Below, one piece after another: positions 51,843 to 55,734 of a stretch of DNA of 55,734 nucleotides. The stretch's first letter is position 1, and every line of letters starts with the position of its first letter. Source of the DNA: Muribaculaceae bacterium Isolate-013 (NCI) (GTDB taxonomy: Bacteria; Bacteroidota; Bacteroidia; Bacteroidales; Muribaculaceae); the NCBI GenBank assembly GCA_004102785.1, contig SCEJ01000018.1, positions 1-55,734 of the forward strand. Reading direction: 5' to 3'. Under the pieces are notes generated by a model that saw only the letters and a program-made list of their open reading frames with translations, had not been told where the DNA came from and did not search any database. Both the position numbers and the translations under genes were made by a program.

Positions 51843-54755
51843 ATGACTCAAAAAATAAACCATAAGCAAATTGTTTCCGAAAGGAATACATATTTTTCAT
51901 CTCTTATTTCTCAAAAAGCATATTGGACTACAGAAGAAATATTGAGCATTTCTAGGGACTTGCTTACTCCTTTTAAAGGTCTAAAAGAAGATAACATAGA
52001 ACCATCAATCGAAGTTTCTATGTTATATGATATAGTATATTTACTTCCGTATAAATTAGAATGCTACAAATCTGTGGTTAATGCCTTATACGAAAATAGG
52101 GGTATGGCTTGCGATGATTTAACAATAAATGTTTTCAATGCTGATTGCGGGATTGATTCTATTGCTTTTGTTTGTGCATTAATAAACAAAGGTTATAAAA
52201 TCGAGGATATTAAAACCATTCGCTTATTTTCGTCTAATGAGGAGAAGCTTAAACGTGCAGTATTGCTTCATAAAAAGTTATATGCTTCTATTCCATTAGA
52301 AGCATATAATATGGATATAAAAGAAATAAACGATGAATGCATGTGCAATTCATTGCTCACAATCAATCTTTTTGCTCATACCTTTAATCTTGCTAAGGAT
52401 ATTCATAAAGAAATATCTCGTATTATTATTGGTTCGCATTATATATATTCCCACTCAATATTCTTTGAAAACATTTCTTCCAATAGAATGCCGCAAGTCT
52501 CAGGTCTTGATTGTAACTTCTATTGGCAAGACTTAAATATTTGTCGTTTTTACAAGAATGATTCGCGTAATTTCTCATTTGACTCGGTGAATTCTATTGA
52601 GGGCGAAAGATATTATGCAAAATATGCTATTTTTTCAAACTTGTCGTTTGAAACATTAGATATTAAACACGAATATCAAATTGTGTTAAGTGGTTTATGT
52701 CCCGGTGTACCAATTAATACACTGTTTAATCAAAAAAGAACTTCTTTGTTTTTTGACCGACCGTTCCAAAACAAAAACCTATGTAATGAGGTTGACAATA
52801 CGAATGTAGTGATGCAAGGCATAGATTATAATAGAGTTTGGGACGACACTAAGGTTGATTACACACTAAGAAAAATCATTGAGGAATTTCCTCAATACTC
52901 CATTAGTGAAGGATTGGATAATAATGAGGAATGGGCACACGAAGTTATTGCTTACTACCTTAATGCTGCTGAAAATGGAAATACACAATGTTATAACAAT
53001 ATTGGGGTTCTTAAATCTCTTAGCAACTGTTTGAGTGATGACTCTAAAGATATTAATTCTGAACGGAATAAAGAGATTGTTGGTTTCTTTACGTTAGCTT
53101 CAAAAGGTGGAGATGTAAATGCAATGATAAACCTTGCTTCGCTATATATGTTTTTTGAAGATTATTCGAATGCTATTAACTATTATAAGATGGCTTCTGA
53201 TAATGGAGAAGCAGCAGGATCATATTCTATGGGGATTGTTTATCACTTTGGATTGTATGGCAACTCTAAGAACGAAGATTTAGCTATAAAATATTACAAA
53301 AAAAGTATTGAACAATACTTGAAAGAAATCGAGACAGATATTTCAAGTTGTACACCTATCAGTAATTGCTGCCTCAATCTTATAATTTTGATGTATGAAA
53401 ACGGATGTACTTTATGCGATATAACGAAAGAATTTAATAAAATTAAAAAGGCTTCATCTGAGCTCACTTATGCTTATACTGTAATAAGTAATAACCTTTC
53501 CAATAAAGCAAAAGATTTCTTCAAAGTATTAAAGTTGAAATCACCAGACAAGGACGAACCTGCTTTTGTTACTTATAATCGCATTTGTGCGCTCTATAAT
53601 GGTATAAAGAACGGAAATGACAGTTTAAAATCTGATAAGGCATTAGCTTTAGAACAACTTAAAAAATTAGCGAATACAGAATGCCCTAACTGGCCCGATT
53701 GGGAAAAATATGTTTGGTGTAAATTGGCTTTATGGACGAATCAAGCCAAAGAAAGTTCTGCCACATATTCAACATATTGGATAAAAGCGAGCAACGCAAA
53801 TCCTAAAAAATCTTGTGCATATCGTACAAATATGGCTTCATGTAGTCAATTAGACGAAGAAGAAGTTATGGCTATATGGCATAAATATGCTTATGGAAAT
53901 GGGTGCGAAACATGTCACGAATGTTCTTCATATGATAAAACCTCAAGGTGCTGCCCAAAAGCTCAATTTAACTGGGCACGTAAATACGAGAAAGATACAG
54001 CAGTAACCGAGTTCCTTATGAAGGCAGCAATGCGTCAAGGTTATAATGCTGCACTTCAATATTTAGCTATTGATAAAGTTAAAGATGAACTTTTGCCAGA
54101 TGTGGAGGTGAGTCCTCTTGACAACTTCTTTTTTAATTGGGGTACTATTCCATCTGCTTATAGACAAATTATACCTGAATTTACTTCAGATAGTCGTTAT
54201 AAACTTTTGTGTCGTGCAGCTGATAATGGAAGTAGGAAAGCTGTATCTTTATTAGTAGAAGTTTCAAAACTGAGAAATAGCAATTTAGAAAACATTTATT
54301 GGTCAGCACTCACAGCAAGAATATCAGAACAAATTTCAATTCTTCAAAAAATTACTAATAAGAGTTTTGATAATGATTTCTTTAGAGCAAGTAGCCTTGC
54401 AGAACAAGATCTTATTGCTTTATCTAATAAACGAGCTGAACAGTTCATCGGAGAGAAAGAAGATGCTTTCGCTTTCTTAAAAACATTAGCAGAATTTTAT
54501 GTTCGTGGCGAATTGTATTCTAAGGCTGTTGAACTCTACAAAATTGCTGCGAACAAAGGCTTTGATGTAAACAAACGAATTGATGAACTTGAAGAAGAAA
54601 TTAAACAAATAAATAGAGATTATTCTTATGACCAAGATTATGACTATTATGAAGAACCAGATTATGCACAAGACACTTGGGACGCAATGACAGATGGAAT
54701 GTATGGTGACATGCCTGATGGTTTCGATGGTGATTATGATTTCTTAGGGAGATAA
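51843..54755 (+). CDS. large Sel1-like repeat protein with degenerate methyltransferase-like N-terminus
   Basis: 970 residues, no signal peptide. Residues ~93-180 look like a Rossmann methyltransferase core that has lost its SAM motif: INVFNADCGIDSIAFVCAL where DxGxGxG is expected, IRLFSSNEEKLKRA where an acidic residue would bind ribose, then YNMDIKEIND and a hydrophobic strand. Residues ~365-500 and ~860-910 carry Sel1/TPR-like helical repeats (AINYYKMASDNGEAAGSYSMG, LYSKAVELYKIAANKGF). A cysteine cluster (C688, C691, C694, C703, C704; GCETCHEC...CC) may bind a metal. The last 45 residues are very acidic (DQDYDYYEEPDYAQD...). Codons are much more AT-rich than the host's. It is followed after ~20 bases by a metalloprotease gene. 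Function unknown; a protein-interaction scaffold, perhaps in defence, is inference. Confidence 0.75.
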   Translation: MTQKINHKQIVSERNTYFSSLISQKAYWTTEEILSISRDLLTPFKGLKEDNIEPSIEVSMLYDIVYLLPYKLECYKSVVNALYENRGMACDDLTINVFNADCGIDSIAFVCALINKGYKIEDIKTIRLFSSNEEKLKRAVLLHKKLYASIPLEAYNMDIKEINDECMCNSLLTINLFAHTFNLAKDIHKEISRIIIGSHYIYSHSIFFENISSNRMPQVSGLDCNFYWQDLNICRFYKNDSRNFSFDSVNSIEGERYYAKYAIFSNLSFETLDIKHEYQIVLSGLCPGVPINTLFNQKRTSLFFDRPFQNKNLCNEVDNTNVVMQGIDYNRVWDDTKVDYTLRKIIEEFPQYSISEGLDNNEEWAHEVIAYYLNAAENGNTQCYNNIGVLKSLSNCLSDDSKDINSERNKEIVGFFTLASKGGDVNAMINLASLYMFFEDYSNAINYYKMASDNGEAAGSYSMGIVYHFGLYGNSKNEDLAIKYYKKSIEQYLKEIETDISSCTPISNCCLNLIILMYENGCTLCDITKEFNKIKKASSELTYAYTVISNNLSNKAKDFFKVLKLKSPDKDEPAFVTYNRICALYNGIKNGNDSLKSDKALALEQLKKLANTECPNWPDWEKYVWCKLALWTNQAKESSATYSTYWIKASNANPKKSCAYRTNMASCSQLDEEEVMAIWHKYAYGNGCETCHECSSYDKTSRCCPKAQFNWARKYEKDTAVTEFLMKAAMRQGYNAALQYLAIDKVKDELLPDVEVSPLDNFFFNWGTIPSAYRQIIPEFTSDSRYKLLCRAADNGSRKAVSLLVEVSKLRNSNLENIYWSALTARISEQISILQKITNKSFDNDFFRASSLAEQDLIALSNKRAEQFIGEKEDAFAFLKTLAEFYVRGELYSKAVELYKIAANKGFDVNKRIDELEEEIKQINRDYSYDQDYDYYEEPDYAQDTWDAMTDGMYGDMPDGFDGDYDFLGR

Positions 54756-54776
54756 CATTATGAATCATTGAGCAAT

Positions 54777-55307
54777 ATGAAACTTTTTCATTATACAAGT
54801 TATAAGGAATTTAACACTTTCGAGGAATTGTACAAATCCAATGCATACGCAGTTTGTAACCTATTAAAAAAGTTCTCTGTTAATGTACATACTATAGGAG
54901 AGTACAAGGAGTTGTTAGAACAATACCCAAAACTTCCAGTCATTGAGGATATTGATAAAGATTTGTTTGGTTGTTGTGTTTTAAAAGAAACAAATGATGC
55001 AAAAGATACAATTTCGGGAATTATAATTAATGATGAACTATGTTCACAGCTGAAACTTACTACCAATGATAAATTAGCTGCAATTGCCCATGAAATAGGA
55101 CATATCATGTTTTTCTTTCTTAAAAACAAGCAAACTGATGAAGAATTTAAAGCAGATGAATTTGCTTGCCAAATGGGTCTCTCTGTAGAACTATTTGGAT
55201 TATTGGAAAAACTTCAAAAATCTGATATATACAATAAGCATACGACAAGGCTATTAGAGTTAAGATTAAAGGCTATAAAAAAGTATAGACATTATTTCAA
55301 TGCATAG
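54777..55307 (+). CDS. HEIGH zinc metalloprotease (ImmA/IrrE-like)
   Basis: About 176 residues from the ATG at 54777; a TTG at 54768 is an alternative. The zinc motif is AIAHEIGHIMF (His105, Glu106, His109), and Glu123 in DEEFKADEFA is the probable third ligand, the gluzincin pattern of ImmA/IrrE and small M48-like enzymes. The ~100-residue N-terminal part is unrelated to anything I recognise. In phages and plasmids such enzymes cut a regulator; here no XRE-type regulator is next to it, and the natural partner is the 970-residue protein just upstream. The pair looks like one operon. Confidence 0.8.
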   Translation: MKLFHYTSYKEFNTFEELYKSNAYAVCNLLKKFSVNVHTIGEYKELLEQYPKLPVIEDIDKDLFGCCVLKETNDAKDTISGIIINDELCSQLKLTTNDKLAAIAHEIGHIMFFFLKNKQTDEEFKADEFACQMGLSVELFGLLEKLQKSDIYNKHTTRLLELRLKAIKKYRHYFNA

Positions 55308-55320
55308 AAAAATCTAATTC

Positions 55321-55351
55321 TTTGCCAAATAAAAGAATTTGTGTACTTTTG
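55321..55351 (+). promoter_or_regulatory. Bacteroidetes-type promoter
   Basis: TTTG (55321-55324), 19 bases, TACTTTTG (55344-55351) is an exact match. It ends one base before the ATG of a short reading frame, so any leader is extremely short or the start is downstream. Confidence 0.6.
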
Positions 55352-55352
55352 C

Positions 55353-55463
55353 ATGGAGTTTCTTGAAAAGCAATTCAAAGCAGAATGCAACAACAAGAAC
55401 GGTTGGCAATTCGTTACCTCAAAATCGGGTTATCTACCTAAAGTACTTATTATAAAGGGATAA
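55353..55463 (+). CDS. short ORF truncated near an IS982-family element
   Basis: 36 residues (MEFLEKQFKAECNNKNGWQF, then VTSKSGYLPKVLIIKG) behind a strong promoter. The stop lies directly before, and in frame with, the coding start of the IS982-type transposase. The IS end may therefore have cut a longer gene near 55435-55460. No family is recognisable from so short a piece. Confidence 0.4.
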   Translation: MEFLEKQFKAECNNKNGWQFVTSKSGYLPKVLIIKG

Positions 55464-55734
55464 GGATTATATTCCAAAGTTACACAAATTTTTTGTATTG
55501 CCGATGATTTCTGCAAGGAATTTGAGGTTGAGATGGCAAAAAACGCCCTTCCGTCCACAACTGACACTCCAAAACGGAAAAGAAAGCGCATGATGTCGGA
55601 TGCCGAGGTCATCACGATTCTGATCTGTTTCCACTTCAATTCGTACCGAAACTTCAAGCACTATTATCTGGGATGTGTGCGCATTCACTGGAAGCATCTG
55701 TTTCCGCAGACATTCTCCTACAACCGCTTCGTGG
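55464..55734 (+). CDS. IS982-family transposase, 5' part, runs off the window
   Basis: The frame is open from 55464 to the edge and encodes VTQIFCIADDFCKEFEVEMA, MMSDAEVITILICFHFNSYR, FKHYYLGCVRIHWKHLFP and SYNRFV, the N-terminal pattern of IS982-family transposases in Bacteroides. No ATG precedes the conserved start; the first in-frame ATG is at 55533, inside the domain. The start codon may be lost or non-standard, so the gene could be defective. Only ~90 residues are seen. Confidence 0.75.

Larger units (their letters stand above)
45452..55734 (+). mobile_element. integrative mobilizable element, right end beyond the window
   Basis: All genes run on the plus strand in the order integrase, small regulator-like gene, helicase, TOPRIM primase, oriT-like inverted repeat, MobV relaxase, AT-rich cargo. 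This is the layout of Bacteroides mobilizable elements that use a helper conjugative element for transfer; no mating-pore genes are present. GC content falls compared with the flank and falls again in the cargo. The borders are not determined. Confidence 0.75.

Overview
The window is a chromosomal stretch of a Bacteroidales bacterium, most likely a GC-rich gut lineage such as Muribaculaceae (inference). The support is: promoters of the Bacteroidetes type (TTTG, about 20 bases, then TAnnTTTG), almost no Shine-Dalgarno sites, type IX secretion (T9SS) parts PorV and PorZ, several large secreted proteins ending in T9SS-like tails, families typical of the phylum (DUF4834, DUF4254, DUF4369), and the order nadK / CBS-ACT-type gene / pdxJ / ExbB / ExbD / TonB-like known from Bacteroides. 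No rRNA, tRNA or CRISPR array was seen.

Layout. 1-11 kb: three secreted proteins, two of them giant multidomain proteins with choice-of-anchor-J-like, fibronectin-like and Big2 modules. 11-24.5 kb: housekeeping genes, namely phospholipid synthesis (psd, pssA), DUF4834, DUF2461, an RluA-type pseudouridine synthase with topA, a YgjP-like metallopeptidase with nadK, a shortened ACT-like gene, pdxJ, an ExbB-ExbD-TonB energy module, pfkA and a DUF4369 lipoprotein. 24.5-25.3 kb: a small AT-rich island holding the tail of a lost toxin-like gene that overlaps a lipoprotein resembling an immunity protein. 25.3-29.2 kb: comM, a 103-base pure pyrimidine tract, a REP-associated (RAYT-like) HUH transposase gene with an extra C-terminal domain, and an acyltransferase. 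29.2-43.7 kb: ispF, porV, another acyltransferase, a fucosyltransferase-like gene, the cluster rdgB-porZ-unknown, a C10 cysteine protease that is a likely T9SS cargo, pdxA, and a GT9 glycosyltransferase with DUF4254.

43.7-55.7 kb is a mobile region of lower GC. An IS66-family element with a broken transposase sits beside a gene remnant. It is followed by an integrative mobilizable element: tyrosine integrase, a small regulator-like gene, a superfamily 3 helicase-like protein, a TOPRIM primase, a candidate oriT and a MobV relaxase. Behind the relaxase lies a two-gene, very AT-rich cargo: a 970-residue protein (degenerate methyltransferase-like N-terminus, Sel1-like helical repeats, a cysteine cluster and an acidic tail) plus a small HEIGH metalloprotease of the ImmA/IrrE-like kind. 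This pair is my best candidate for an undescribed system, possibly anti-phage or anti-plasmid defence. The window ends in a truncated small ORF and the start of an IS982-family transposase.

Palindromic REP-like units occur at 128-283 and 41867-41954, with unrelated palindromes at 372-399, 13085-13104 and 13891-13948. The RAYT-like gene at 27.2 kb could be their mobiliser (inference).
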